A stretch of DNA of 33,661 nt from assembly GCF_003350505.1 (NCBI RefSeq), contig NZ_QQAY01000023.1, positions 1 through 33,661 on the forward strand, written 5' to 3'. The notes beneath the pieces were generated by a model that saw only the letters and a list, made by a program, of their open reading frames with translations, searched no databases and had not been told where the DNA came from. Each line of letters opens with the position of its first letter. Within the stretch, counting starts at the first letter, position 1. The stretch comes from Falsibacillus pallidus (GTDB taxonomy: Bacteria; Bacillota; Bacilli; Bacillales; DSM-25281). Made by a program: the position numbers and the translations under genes. Of this stretch, positions 16,170 through 25,728 are shown piece by piece.

Positions 16170-17174
16170 ATGCTTCAATATACAATGAGAAGAATACTGC
16201 AATTGATACCCGTTCTGCTTGGAATGACCTTCATCGTTTTCATGATGATCCGGTTGATTCCAGGAAACCCTGCACAGGTCATACTCGGCCAGCAGGCAAC
16301 GAAGGAAGCTGTTGAAGCTTTGACGCGGGAATTGGGACTGAACCATCCATGGTATGTGCAATTTTTCGATTATATCAAAGGGATTTTCCAAGGAGACCTC
16401 GGTTCATCGCTCCGCACAAGAACACCAGTGACGGAAGAGATTTGGCCGTACCTGGCAGCCACTCTTGAATTATCTGTAGTTGCCATGATCATTGCGATCT
16501 TCGTTGGTGTCAATGCCGGCATCATAAGTGCATGGTTCCAGAACTCCTGGTTTGATTACTTGGCGATGATCCTTGCCCTTCTAGGCGTTTCCATCCCGAT
16601 TTTCTGGCTTGGCTTGATGGAGCAATGGACGTTTGCCATCAACCTTCATTGGCTGCCGACAACCGGAAGGGAAAACATAAGGGATCCGATTGAGGCCATC
16701 ACGAATCTGTATTTAATCGACACTTTGCTCCAAGGAAGATTCGACCAATTTGTTGAAGTCATCAAACACTTGATCCTTCCTGGACTGGCGCTTGCCACGA
16801 TCCCAATGGCCATCATCGCAAGGATGACGCGCTCCAGCATGCTTGAAGTCATGCGCTCCGACTTCATCAGGACTGCAAGGGCAAAGGGAATGAAAATGTT
16901 CTGGGTTGTGTACAAGCATTCATTGAAAAATGCAGTCATCCCTGTTTTGACAGTCATCGGTCTTCAAATGGGACTTCTGCTTGGCGGGGCCATACTGACA
17001 GAAACGATCTTCGGCTGGCCGGGAATCGGGCGCTATATCTACGATGCCATCGGTTTCCGCGACTATCCAGTCATTCAGTCAGGCATCTTAATCGTTGCTT
17101 TTATTTTCGTAATGATCAACCTGATTGTGGATCTTGTGTATGCAGCTGTCGATCCTAGAATCAAGTACAACTAA
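16170..17174 (+). CDS. Dipeptide ABC transporter permease (DppB/OppB type)
   Basis: This 334-residue integral membrane protein begins MLQYTMRRILQLIPVLLGMT, the usual DppB/OppB opening with the first membrane helix. It has about six helices and the cytoplasmic coupling EAA loop EVMRSDFIRTARAKGM, which docks on the ATPases. The GAILTETIFGWPGIGRY segment is conserved in the family. The ATG follows GAAGAGGTGAG. Confidence 0.93.
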   Translation: MLQYTMRRILQLIPVLLGMTFIVFMMIRLIPGNPAQVILGQQATKEAVEALTRELGLNHPWYVQFFDYIKGIFQGDLGSSLRTRTPVTEEIWPYLAATLELSVVAMIIAIFVGVNAGIISAWFQNSWFDYLAMILALLGVSIPIFWLGLMEQWTFAINLHWLPTTGRENIRDPIEAITNLYLIDTLLQGRFDQFVEVIKHLILPGLALATIPMAIIARMTRSSMLEVMRSDFIRTARAKGMKMFWVVYKHSLKNAVIPVLTVIGLQMGLLLGGAILTETIFGWPGIGRYIYDAIGFRDYPVIQSGILIVAFIFVMINLIVDLVYAAVDPRIKYN

Positions 17175-17204
17175 TTGCTGTAGTGTTGAACGAAGCAAGG
17201 AGGA

Positions 17205-18107
17205 ATGAAAATGGCAGAATTAGCTCCGCAGCAGGAGAACATCCAAGCCGTTAAAACAGAAGATGTTTCCTCGCCATGGAAGGAAGCCTGGAGAGGATTT
17301 AAGAAAAATAAACCTGCGGTAATCGGAAGTTTCATCGTTTTATTTTTCATTGTCATTGCATTATTGGCTCCGCTATTGAAGCCGGATGGGTTTAATGTTC
17401 AAAATCTGCCGGATCGCCTGCAAGGGCCATCATCCGAGCATTGGCTTGGAACGGATGACTTTGGGCGGGATATTTTCACACGTGTCATCTATGGAGCAAG
17501 GATTTCCCTTTGGGTAGGATTTTTCTCCGTTGTCGGCTCGGTTGTTGTAGGGAGTCTGCTTGGAATCGTAGCCGGATATTATGGAAAATGGATCGATACA
17601 ATCATCTCAAGATTCTTTGATATCATGCTGGCATTCCCGAGCATCCTTTTGGCCATTGCGATCGTAGCCGTTCTTGGGCCGTCGCTTCGAAATGCGCTGA
17701 TTGCGATTGCCATCATCAACGTCCCGAACTTTGGGCGTTTGATCCGTTCGAAAGTATTGAGTGTCAAACAGGAAGAATACATCATGTCTGCGAAGGCGAT
17801 CGGGATGGGGGATGCACGCATCTTGTTCCACCATATCCTGCCGAACAGCATGGCGCCGATCATCGTGCAAGGAACTTTGGCCATTGCCACAGCCATCATT
17901 GAAGCTGCCGCACTTGGCTTCTTGGGACTTGGTGCAGAACCGCCAAAACCGGAATGGGGCAAAATGCTTGCCGATTCCACCCAATACATGATTCAGGCAC
18001 CATGGACGATGATCTTCCCGGGACTCGCCATCATGCTTACCGTCCTCGGCTTCAACCTCATGGGTGACGGACTGCGCGATGCGTTAGATCCAAGAATGAA
18101 AAGCTGA
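17205..18107 (+). CDS. Dipeptide ABC transporter permease (DppC/OppC type)
   Basis: This 300-residue permease has an N-terminal cytoplasmic OppC leader domain, one helix near residue 42, then the diagnostic HWLGTDDFGRDIFTRVIYGA. Five further helices follow, with the EAA loop EEYIMSAKAIGMGDARI. It pairs with the preceding permease to form the channel. It is the last gene of the operon; a strong terminator follows the stop. The ATG has an excellent AAGGAGGAATGAAA site. Confidence 0.93.
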   Translation: MKMAELAPQQENIQAVKTEDVSSPWKEAWRGFKKNKPAVIGSFIVLFFIVIALLAPLLKPDGFNVQNLPDRLQGPSSEHWLGTDDFGRDIFTRVIYGARISLWVGFFSVVGSVVVGSLLGIVAGYYGKWIDTIISRFFDIMLAFPSILLAIAIVAVLGPSLRNALIAIAIINVPNFGRLIRSKVLSVKQEEYIMSAKAIGMGDARILFHHILPNSMAPIIVQGTLAIATAIIEAAALGFLGLGAEPPKPEWGKMLADSTQYMIQAPWTMIFPGLAIMLTVLGFNLMGDGLRDALDPRMKS

Positions 18108-18113
18108 ATGTAC

Positions 18114-18142
18114 AAAAAGTCCGGAGACCCCGGACTTTTTTC
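18114..18142 (+). terminator. Terminator of the dipeptide transporter operon
   Basis: An 11-bp stem, AAAAAGTCCGG (18114-18124) with CCGGACTTTTT (18130-18140), is followed by TTC. Confidence 0.92.
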
Positions 18143-18156
18143 TTTTGCATAAGAAG

Positions 18157-18191
18157 CAAAAAAACCGGCTGCTGTGTAAGCTAGCCGGTTT
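18157..18191 (-). terminator. ygaE terminator (minus strand)
   Basis: Arms AAACCGGCT (18162-18170) and AGCCGGTTT (18183-18191) are followed on the minus strand by a T-run. It sits just past the ygaE stop. Confidence 0.85.
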
Positions 18192-18197
18192 CGTTCG

Positions 18198-19283
18198 TTA
18201 TTCTTCATGATTCTCTTCTATTTTTACTTCGTTTTCTTCCACGTGGAACGATTGGAAGCTTCCAATTAGCTTCTCCAGATGCTCGAGATGCTCGTTGTAA
18301 TCCAAAATGGATGAGATAAGGTGCATCAAGTGGAAAGGCTGATAGTCTTCTTGAAAATCGTAGGTCTTCAATCGTTTAATGAAGACGTCCATTAATTCAT
18401 TTCGCTGCGCACACACATTGTGGACACTTTCAAAGGCGATATCAGATTTGACTTTCCCGACAAACTTCAACAGGAGCTGCTCATGATAGCTCATCAAGCA
18501 GTCGAGCTGTCCCTGAATCATCTGATGGATTTCCTCAGGGAGATTGGAAATTTCATTTTCAAAGCGATGGAGCCTCTTCAGGATTTCAAATGCTCTTCGC
18601 AAAGTAGAAATCATTTGCCTGTAGACAACAAGCTTGCGGTTTTTTGCCACGATGTTCATTTTAAAGTAGCTGCGTTCTTCCTTGAATAAAAGGTAGACCT
18701 GATCAATTTTCGTCAGCCGTTCTTTTATTTTTTCGATATCTTTTTTCAGTAAATGATTTTCCGACGCATGCCGGGTACTCAGTCGAATCCATTTCAGCAT
18801 GTCTTCCGTGACGTTCGAAACGCGATAAAACAGTTTGGTTTCGTATTTAGGCGGCAAGAAGATCAAGTTCACGATGAAAGAGGACAAGACCCCGAGCATG
18901 ATCGTTGAAAATCGGATGACGGCAAATTGGATAAAATCCTCCCCGGGTGCTTCCATGATGGAAATCATGGTTACAAGGGATAAGCCAATCGTATTTTCTA
19001 TTCTTAATTTTAATATGAGGGTAATGGCTATGATCGCTGCCAGGCCGACAAAAATAACATGATTGCCTAATAATAATACAAATAATACAGCCAAAATGGC
19101 GCCGATCAAGTTTGCCTGAACTTGTTCAATAATGGATAAGTAAGAGCGATATATCGTGGGCTGAACTGCGAAAATTGCAGCAATCCCGGCAAACACCGGT
19201 GAAGGCAGATGCAGAACTTCAGCCACAAATAAAGCTAAAACGATAGCGATTCCCGTTTTAAAAATGCGGGCACCTAGCTTCAT
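18198..19283 (-). CDS. ygaE: FUSC / aromatic acid exporter family protein YgaE
   Basis: This 361-residue protein has an N-terminal membrane half with about four to five helices (TGIAIVLALFVAEVLHL, FAGIAAIFAVQPTIYRS, LIGAILAVLFVLLLG and FSTIMLGVLSSFIVNLIFLP). A soluble helical C-terminal half from about residue 150 ends in an acidic tail. This is the ArAE_1 (FUSC-like) architecture; members are proposed to export aromatic acids, but the substrate here is unknown. B. subtilis YgaE has nearly the same length and also follows ygaD. It converges on the dipeptide operon. Confidence 0.87.
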   Translation of the reverse strand: MKLGARIFKTGIAIVLALFVAEVLHLPSPVFAGIAAIFAVQPTIYRSYLSIIEQVQANLIGAILAVLFVLLLGNHVIFVGLAAIIAITLILKLRIENTIGLSLVTMISIMEAPGEDFIQFAVIRFSTIMLGVLSSFIVNLIFLPPKYETKLFYRVSNVTEDMLKWIRLSTRHASENHLLKKDIEKIKERLTKIDQVYLLFKEERSYFKMNIVAKNRKLVVYRQMISTLRRAFEILKRLHRFENEISNLPEEIHQMIQGQLDCLMSYHEQLLLKFVGKVKSDIAFESVHNVCAQRNELMDVFIKRLKTYDFQEDYQPFHLMHLISSILDYNEHLEHLEKLIGSFQSFHVEENEVKIEENHEE

Positions 19284-19470
19284 AATAGTGGAATATCCTT
19301 TCCTGGTAAAATTATTACCGCTTCATTACTATATTGACTAGAAGCAGGAATGTTAAACAACATTGTACTATACAGTGTCCCCAACTGAATATCAAGATGC
19401 TTTTGGATATTAATTTTTTATGAAAGGCTTTCCATTTTCATTCTGTAAAAAAATAGTCAAATTTAATTTT

Positions 19471-19504
19471 AGGGAAAAAAGAAAAGCCCCTGGTAAGAGG
19501 AGCT
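19471..19504 (-). terminator. Glutamate synthase terminator
   Basis: On the minus strand, AGCTCCT pairs with AGGGGCT (one G-T pair), followed by TTTCTTTTTT; plus-strand arms are 19485-19491 and 19498-19504. Confidence 0.75.
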
Positions 19505-19529
19505 GTGCTGCAACTAATTTCATTCACAA

Positions 19530-22500
19530 TCACTCCGTCGACACGGAAGGGTCTGCCTGCTCTTTGGCAGGGATGACTTGCAGGAAGTTTGCCGGGAGGT
19601 CTCCCATCAGTCCTTCCACAAACGCGGCTTCAACGTGCTGGCCGCTCTGTTTCAAGAGATCTTTATAGCTTGACAACAGTTCTTCCAAATCAGCCATTCC
19701 TTTTGCGGACAAGGTTTCAAGGGAAACTTTGGCACCTTTGGCGATCCGCTGCTGAATGGTTTCTTTCGTCAGCCTGGCATCAGCATCTTGCCTCAAATAG
19801 ACGACTCCGCCGGTCATTCCTGCGCAGATCCAAGGACCTGGATCCCCTAAAACCACGCCGCGGCCGTTGGTCATGTATTCAAAGGCAAATCCCTTAATAT
19901 TCGCAGAAGATGCGATATTGGCATGCTGTCCGGCTGAGAGCGTCTTTTTCGGAAGTCCCCCGATGATCAAGTCTGCGCCAGACAAGCGGATTCCTGCTCT
20001 TGAATCGGCATCTCCCTGTGCAATGAGAAGCCCTTTCTGCGCTCCATACCCGAATCCTTTTCCTACTGATCCGTTAATGAACTTCCCGTTTTGCCCTCTG
20101 GATTTCAGGATGACGATTGATCCGCCTAATGATGCTTTACCTGTTCCGTCCTGTGCACCGCCATGGACTTGGATGTCAACGCCACTCGCATTGTATGCCC
20201 CGAGACCGTTTCCAGGGATGGATCCGTCTGTCAGGTCGAGCTTCAAGGAAGAAGGGAAGCGGGCTTCTTTTCTTGAAGATAAGACCGCTTGCTGGGAGTG
20301 GGAGCTTCCGAGATTCCTTCGGTTGGAGGTGATGCCTTGATAATGGAAAGTGCTGCTGCCGCCAGGATGACCATAGGTTTCCGCTCCAACGGCCATGGAA
20401 GAACCATCTACGGCAGATAAAGTTTGCATTGATTTTTTAGGCATCTGTTCGATTTCCAGAACTTCCAAAAGGTAAGTCAAATCAAGCATATTTTTGCCTT
20501 CTGACTGTACCAGGAGATCCGAACGTCCGACAATCTCCTGCAGGCTGGAAACTCCTAATGAAGCAGTCAGTGCTTTTAATTCTTCTCCAAAAGCGGTGAA
20601 GAGATTCATCAGCCCAGCTACGGCCATATCGAATTGTCTTGGAACAAACCTGCGCAGGCCGTGCTCCTTTGCCTGTGCTTCGGAATCGATCTGTGTCGCG
20701 ATTCCGACGTGGCACGTATCCAAGTGGCAGCCCCTGCATGTCGTACATCCGATGGCAATCATGGATAGCGTGCCGAACCCGATCCGGTTCGCCCCGAGCA
20801 GCATGACTTTCAGGACATCCATTGCACTTTTGATGCCGCCGTCAGCCCAAATTTCCACATAATCGCGGAGGCCGGCTTCCAAGAGGGCATTGTGCGCTGC
20901 TTTTACACCGATTTCAACCGGGAGTCCGACATGCTGGAGGGCATGGATCCTCGCAGCACCGGTGCCGCCGTCAAAACCGCTGAGTGTGATAATATCCGCT
21001 CCGGCTTTCGCAATGCCGACTGCAATGGTGCCGATGTTTGGTACAACAGGAACTTTTACGGCAATTCTCGCTGAAGGGTTGGCTGTTTTTAACTCATCGA
21101 TCATCTGGGCAAGATCTTCAATGGAGTAGATATCATGGTTGTTCGATGGCGAAATGAGGTCGGAGCCGATGGACGCATTCCGCGCTTCGGCTATTTTCTC
21201 CGTCACTTTCGATCCAGGGAGATGACCGCCTTCACCAGGTTTTGCACCTTGGCCGATCTTGATTTCAAGCAGATTGGAGGAGTTCAGCAGCTCCATATTT
21301 ACGCCGAATCTTCCTGAGGCAATCTGCTGTCCACGCGTATGCGGATACTTTCCGATCATGTCCTTGATTTCGCCGCCTTCTCCATTCAGGCTGATCATGT
21401 TGAGCCGTTCGGCCGCCTCAGCATAAGCTCGGAAAGCTGTTTCGTTCTGAGAGCCAAAAGACATCGAAGCAATGACAAAAGGCAGGCTGTGCGACCCCAC
21501 TCCGATATTGACGGCAGAAGGCTCTATTTTCTTGCTGCTTTCCTTCAGCTTTGTCAGGTGGCGGATGGTGATCGGGGTCGTTTCCTCCATTTCCTCCAAT
21601 TTTTCACGGTAGGAAGTGTAATCGCCTGTCGCAGCAACTTCCCCAATGGCTTTCCAGATCCGGGGGAAGAAATGAAATTCCTTTTGCAGGCGCTGTTTCT
21701 CATCCTGATAATCAAGTCTTCGCTGGAAGGCATCTTCCTTCATGGCAGGGAAATCATATGGCACTTTATCAGAACCAAGGAAGCTCGTTATATTTAATTG
21801 ATTGGCCGCATCCTCATGAAGTCCGATGGCAGAAAAAAGTCTTCCATATCCCTTTAATTCATGGATGCCGATGGTGGACAATACTTTTTCCATTCCTTTA
21901 TTCAACGCTTCAGACAAATGAAGGACGGGGTCGATTGTCTCTTCATAGACCGTCAAGAACATATAGTAAGGACTGATGGCATCTGCCCCAAGTCCGATGG
22001 CAAGCATGATGTCATGCAGCGAACGGATGGAAGCGGAACGGAGGAGGAGGGAGCAGTTCCGTCTCACTTCATTTTCCGTCAGCTCTCTATGGATGGCGGA
22101 TAATGCAAGGTGTGGATCCATCCAAAGGTGATTGTTGCTATGGGCAGCGGCGTCGTCCAGAATTAAAAGGGACTTGCCGCTGTTGGCAGCTTGAACAGCT
22201 TCTGATGAAAGGCGATTCAACGCATCGGAAAGGCTCTCATTATCTTCCATCGTCAGTGAAAGATGATGGGTGCTCTTTTTTTGCACGAAAGATTCTACCA
22301 CTTGATCATAGCTTGGGTGATTCATTTTCTCATAACACTCCCAGCCCGCTGTTCCTTCAATGAGAAGGGGGGAAGCTAGATGCATGGAATCATGGTTTTG
22401 ATCTTTTCCATCCATTGAAGGACGCGATCCTAAAAAGACGGAAAGGGAAAAATGTTCAGCTTCCCGTTCACGGTCGATGGCAGGATTGGTTACGACCGCC

Positions 22501-23993
22501 ACGCTTTCCTTGATGAAATCCGCGATATTCTTTCTGTCCGGATCCATTGCGGCAAGCGGGGCATCATGTCCAAGAGACTTGATTGGTTCGACCCCTCGTT
22601 CAGCCATTTGCTCGAGCATTTGAATCTGTTCGCGCTTCCATCCGAAGGCATTGTACTGCCCGTTTGAAATTTCAGCAGGATACGTTTGAGAAATGATTTT
22701 CTTAAAATTGTCCGCCTGCATTTTCAAGTGGGTTCCGTCCACATTTTTCTTAGCGGAATAACGGGCAAAAACCTCCTCCTGAAAGGTGCTGTGTTCAAAA
22801 ACTTCGATTCTATCATTCTTCCATTTCAGTCCCACTTTCTCACCTGGCCCCAACGGCTTTGGATCATTCACATAGAAAGAGTTTGGCAGAATCCCAGGTT
22901 CCGATGAAAAAAGAATAGAAACATCCGTTTCAAGCATCCACAATGGACGAAGGCCAAGGGAATCGACGCTGAAGACCGCTTCATTGCCAAATCGGGAAAC
23001 GATGCCTGCCGGACCTTGGGCGATATGCCCCCAATTCTCCCGGAAATGGAGATATAAATCCTGGAGATGTTCCGGATAGTGCTCGATTTCATCCATGATT
23101 GGAGGGAAGACCATATCCATTGCTTCAAACAGGGAAAGGCCGTCGCGGCAAATAAAGGTTTCGATGACCCTGTTGACATCCTGTGAGTCGCTTCCTGACT
23201 GGACGAGCGGGACTTGGAGCATTTCTGCTTCTTCCCTGAATTTCGAAATCGTATTGATTTCACCATTGTGGCCTAAAAGGCTGAAGGGCTGGACGCGAGA
23301 AAAAGTGGAAAGGGTGTTCGTTGAGTAGCGGTTATGTCCGAGAGTCATGGCAGAGGCGATTTTTTCTTCTTTCAAATCATGATAATACTTCATTAAAAGT
23401 TCCCCGCCGCCCATCACTTTATAGATGGCATGCTCTCCGCTGAGCGAAGCCACATGGATGTTCTCTTCGTTTTCAAGGAGAATGCTAAGTTCGTATAGTT
23501 GTTTTGATAGGTTTTCAGGACTTTGGCGGGCAAGGAAGCCAATTTGAAAAAATATCGGCTTTTCTTTATTGGCGTTGGTTCCGAGGGCAGAAGGATCTGC
23601 AGTTGTGTCGGACTGAAATAATACATCAAGGCCGCGCTCCGCTAAGGCACCGATTATCTTTTCTTTTATAAGGGGAGTTTCATTCGTCAGAAAAAAATGT
23701 CCCACGGCAAAATCAGGCGAGTGGGCAAGAGCGGGCTCGTGTCCTTGCTGCTGCAGTTTGTCTTCCCACAGCGCTCTCGGCAGATCGATATGAATGCCGG
23801 CTCCGTCTCCTTCATCATGAATGAAGCCTGCTCTGTGGTTCATCTTGATTAAGGCATCTATACAATTTGTGATGTTTTTTCTTGTGGGGATTTTCTCTTT
23901 TTCAATGCAGGCAACAATCCCGCATGCGTCATGTTCGTGGCGATGATGATCTTTGAATGTGTGGGGACTCCAATGATTTTTTTGTAATGGCAT
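19530..23993 (-). CDS. Glutamate synthase large-subunit-type protein, stand-alone
   Basis: This protein of about 1487 residues has the full GltB/GltA alpha-subunit plan. There is an N-terminal class-II glutamine amidotransferase domain whose nucleophile would be Cys24 in HDACGIV after removal of a short propeptide. A central domain and an FMN-binding TIM barrel (NGEGGEIKDM, GQGAKPGEGGHLPG) follow. The [3Fe-4S] site C-x5-C-x4-C lies near residues 1082-1093 (GCTTCRGCHLDTC), and a C-terminal GXGXG beta-helix ends the protein. It makes two glutamates from glutamine and 2-oxoglutarate. No NADPH-binding small subunit lies nearby, so the electron donor could be ferredoxin or a subunit encoded elsewhere. 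The start at 23993 follows GGAGGTGA and lies downstream of the promoter. Confidence 0.9.
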   Translation of the reverse strand: MPLQKNHWSPHTFKDHHRHEHDACGIVACIEKEKIPTRKNITNCIDALIKMNHRAGFIHDEGDGAGIHIDLPRALWEDKLQQQGHEPALAHSPDFAVGHFFLTNETPLIKEKIIGALAERGLDVLFQSDTTADPSALGTNANKEKPIFFQIGFLARQSPENLSKQLYELSILLENEENIHVASLSGEHAIYKVMGGGELLMKYYHDLKEEKIASAMTLGHNRYSTNTLSTFSRVQPFSLLGHNGEINTISKFREEAEMLQVPLVQSGSDSQDVNRVIETFICRDGLSLFEAMDMVFPPIMDEIEHYPEHLQDLYLHFRENWGHIAQGPAGIVSRFGNEAVFSVDSLGLRPLWMLETDVSILFSSEPGILPNSFYVNDPKPLGPGEKVGLKWKNDRIEVFEHSTFQEEVFARYSAKKNVDGTHLKMQADNFKKIISQTYPAEISNGQYNAFGWKREQIQMLEQMAERGVEPIKSLGHDAPLAAMDPDRKNIADFIKESVAVVTNPAIDREREAEHFSLSVFLGSRPSMDGKDQNHDSMHLASPLLIEGTAGWECYEKMNHPSYDQVVESFVQKKSTHHLSLTMEDNESLSDALNRLSSEAVQAANSGKSLLILDDAAAHSNNHLWMDPHLALSAIHRELTENEVRRNCSLLLRSASIRSLHDIMLAIGLGADAISPYYMFLTVYEETIDPVLHLSEALNKGMEKVLSTIGIHELKGYGRLFSAIGLHEDAANQLNITSFLGSDKVPYDFPAMKEDAFQRRLDYQDEKQRLQKEFHFFPRIWKAIGEVAATGDYTSYREKLEEMEETTPITIRHLTKLKESSKKIEPSAVNIGVGSHSLPFVIASMSFGSQNETAFRAYAEAAERLNMISLNGEGGEIKDMIGKYPHTRGQQIASGRFGVNMELLNSSNLLEIKIGQGAKPGEGGHLPGSKVTEKIAEARNASIGSDLISPSNNHDIYSIEDLAQMIDELKTANPSARIAVKVPVVPNIGTIAVGIAKAGADIITLSGFDGGTGAARIHALQHVGLPVEIGVKAAHNALLEAGLRDYVEIWADGGIKSAMDVLKVMLLGANRIGFGTLSMIAIGCTTCRGCHLDTCHVGIATQIDSEAQAKEHGLRRFVPRQFDMAVAGLMNLFTAFGEELKALTASLGVSSLQEIVGRSDLLVQSEGKNMLDLTYLLEVLEIEQMPKKSMQTLSAVDGSSMAVGAETYGHPGGSSTFHYQGITSNRRNLGSSHSQQAVLSSRKEARFPSSLKLDLTDGSIPGNGLGAYNASGVDIQVHGGAQDGTGKASLGGSIVILKSRGQNGKFINGSVGKGFGYGAQKGLLIAQGDADSRAGIRLSGADLIIGGLPKKTLSAGQHANIASSANIKGFAFEYMTNGRGVVLGDPGPWICAGMTGGVVYLRQDADARLTKETIQQRIAKGAKVSLETLSAKGMADLEELLSSYKDLLKQSGQHVEAAFVEGLMGDLPANFLQVIPAKEQADPSVSTE

Positions 23994-24091
23994 GTGCCAT
24001 TCACCTCCGGAATTAAATTTTCGAATGGAAGCAGGGAAATGAGGAACTTGTGGATTGGTTTCATTGAGTAAAAATTCAGAATAATAGTTTA

Positions 24092-24121
24092 ATGATAGCA
24101 TAGGAAAAGTTGTTTATGCAA
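24092..24121 (-). promoter_or_regulatory. Glutamate synthase promoter (minus strand)
   Basis: Reading the minus strand, the -35 TTGCAT and the -10 TATCAT are separated by 18 bases, and the -10 is extended (TGCTATCAT). Transcription would start near 24085. This excludes the upstream in-frame ATG at 24101 and supports the start at 23993. Confidence 0.65.
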
Positions 24122-24189
24122 ATTTCTATGCAAGGTTCGGAAGGGGGGAATTGGATAGATATTTTGCAAACGCTTTCTTTTTAAGGCTT

Positions 24190-24227
24190 AAAACAGCCAC
24201 CGCTCAATTTCAACGATGGCTTGTTTT
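24190..24227 (-). terminator. gsaB terminator
   Basis: On the minus strand, AAAACAAGCCATCG pairs with CGGTGGCTGTTTT with one bulge and one G-T pair, just past the gsaB stop. The T-tract is short. Confidence 0.65.
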
Positions 24228-24233
24228 GTATAT

Positions 24234-25529
24234 TTATTCAGAAAGAAGCTTTGAAAATGCGTTGTCCACTGCTTCGAGCGTTATCTTGATATCTTCTTCA
24301 GTATGAGCTGTGGTCAGGAACCAGGCTTCATATTTGGAAGGTGCCAGGTTAATGCCCTGGTGAAGCATCAGTTTGAAGAATTTCGCAAACATTTCCCCAT
24401 CCGTCGCTTCCGCCTGTTCATAGTTCTCAACTGTGACATCCGTGAAGTAGACAGTGAATGCACCTTTCAAACGGTTGATGGTGATTGGGATATTGTGCTT
24501 CTCAGCAGATTTCAGGATGCCTTCTTCAAGCAGTTTTCCAAGGTGGTCAAGATGTTCGTAGACGCCTTCTTGCTTGAGTACTTCCAGGCAAGCGATACCG
24601 GAAAGGATGGATGCAGGGTTTCCGGCCATCGTTCCAGCTTGATAAGCAGGTCCCAGCGGTGCCACTTTTTCCATGATTTCAGCCTTTCCGCCATATGCTC
24701 CGATCGGAAGGCCGCCTCCGATGATTTTCCCCATTGCAGTCAGGTCGGGCTTCACATTCAGCAAGTCCTGCGCCCCGCCGTACATAAAGCGGAACGCTGT
24801 GATGACTTCATCATAAATGACAAGTGCGCCTGCTTCGTGTGTCAGTTCGTTCACAGCTTCTAAGAAACCTTGCTTAGGTTCCACGATTCCGAAATTCCCG
24901 ACGATCGGCTCTACAAGCACAGCGGCAATTTCGCTGCCCCATTTCGCCAATGCTTCTTTAAACGGTTCGATATCATTGAAAGGAACGGTGATGACCTCTT
25001 TTGCAATGCTTTTTGGCACCCCGGCGGAATCCGGTGTTCCAAGGGTAGATGGGCCAGATCCTGCAGCAACAAGGACAAGGTCGGAATGTCCATGGTAGCA
25101 GCCGGCAAACTTGATGATTTTATCGCGGCCTGTATATGCGCGTGCAACGCGGATTGTCGTCATGACAGCTTCTGTACCGGAATTTACAAAGCGTACTTTA
25201 TCCATTGCAGGCATTGCTTCTTTCAGCATGGCCGCAAATTTTACTTCGTGCGGCGTCGGTGTGCCGTAAAGGACCCCGTTTTCAGCTGCTTTTTTGATGG
25301 CTTCTGTGATGTGCGGGTGCGCATGGCCTGTGATGATCGGTCCATATGCCGCCAAATAATCGATGTATCGGTTTCCGTCCACATCCCAGAAGTACGCCCC
25401 TTGGCCTCTTTCCATTGCAACCGGTGAACCGCCGCCAACGGCTTTATACGAGCGGGATGGGCTGTTGACGCCGCCGACGATATGTTCTACTGCTTCTTTA
25501 TGTAAATGTTCTGATTTACTGAAATTCAT
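24234..25529 (-). CDS. gsaB: Glutamate-1-semialdehyde 2,1-aminomutase GsaB
   Basis: This 431-residue PLP enzyme converts glutamate-1-semialdehyde to 5-aminolevulinate, the haem and corrin precursor. Visible are NSGTEAVM (116-123) for the cofactor phosphate, Asp240 in [10 protein letters not shown], and the PLP lysine Lys268 in [19 protein letters not shown]. subtilis has this paralogue (gsaB) in addition to hemL, in the same neighbourhood after ygaE. The start at 25529 follows AAGGAGG; 16 upstream codons are unsupported. The adjacent glutamate synthase makes its distant precursor glutamate, though no operon link is seen. Confidence 0.93.
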   Translation of the reverse strand: MNFSKSEHLHKEAVEHIVGGVNSPSRSYKAVGGGSPVAMERGQGAYFWDVDGNRYIDYLAAYGPIITGHAHPHITEAIKKAAENGVLYGTPTPHEVKFAAMLKEAMPAMDKVRFVNSGTEAVMTTIRVARAYTGRDKIIKFAGCYHGHSDLVLVAAGSGPSTLGTPDSAGVPKSIAKEVITVPFNDIEPFKEALAKWGSEIAAVLVEPIVGNFGIVEPKQGFLEAVNELTHEAGALVIYDEVITAFRFMYGGAQDLLNVKPDLTAMGKIIGGGLPIGAYGGKAEIMEKVAPLGPAYQAGTMAGNPASILSGIACLEVLKQEGVYEHLDHLGKLLEEGILKSAEKHNIPITINRLKGAFTVYFTDVTVENYEQAEATDGEMFAKFFKLMLHQGINLAPSKYEAWFLTTAHTEEDIKITLEAVDNAFSKLLSE

Positions 25530-25612
25530 TTGAATCCTCCTTAATTTTTGCCTGAATACAGGCTGGATGGCATCCAATCATGAAGCATTTACTTCATAAA
25601 TGTACATCCTAC

Positions 25613-25641
25613 ATTGTAGTACGCTGATTCTCATTGCGCAA
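25613..25641 (-). promoter_or_regulatory. gsaB promoter (minus strand)
   Basis: On the minus strand, -35 TTGCGC and -10 TACAAT are separated by 17 bases; the start of gsaB is about 85 bases downstream. Confidence 0.6.
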
Positions 25642-25728
25642 TTAGAATAGCGAAACATTCTGGAGGTAGTCCGTGAGTGATTGTGTTACACTATGTGATG
25701 GCATCAAGAAGGAAGGAGCGTTAAAGAG

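Noticed and set aside
19867-22907. Many plus-strand frames opposite the glutamate synthase
   Set aside because: They are antisense shadows of a continuous 1487-codon gene, with no ribosome sites or recognisable domains.
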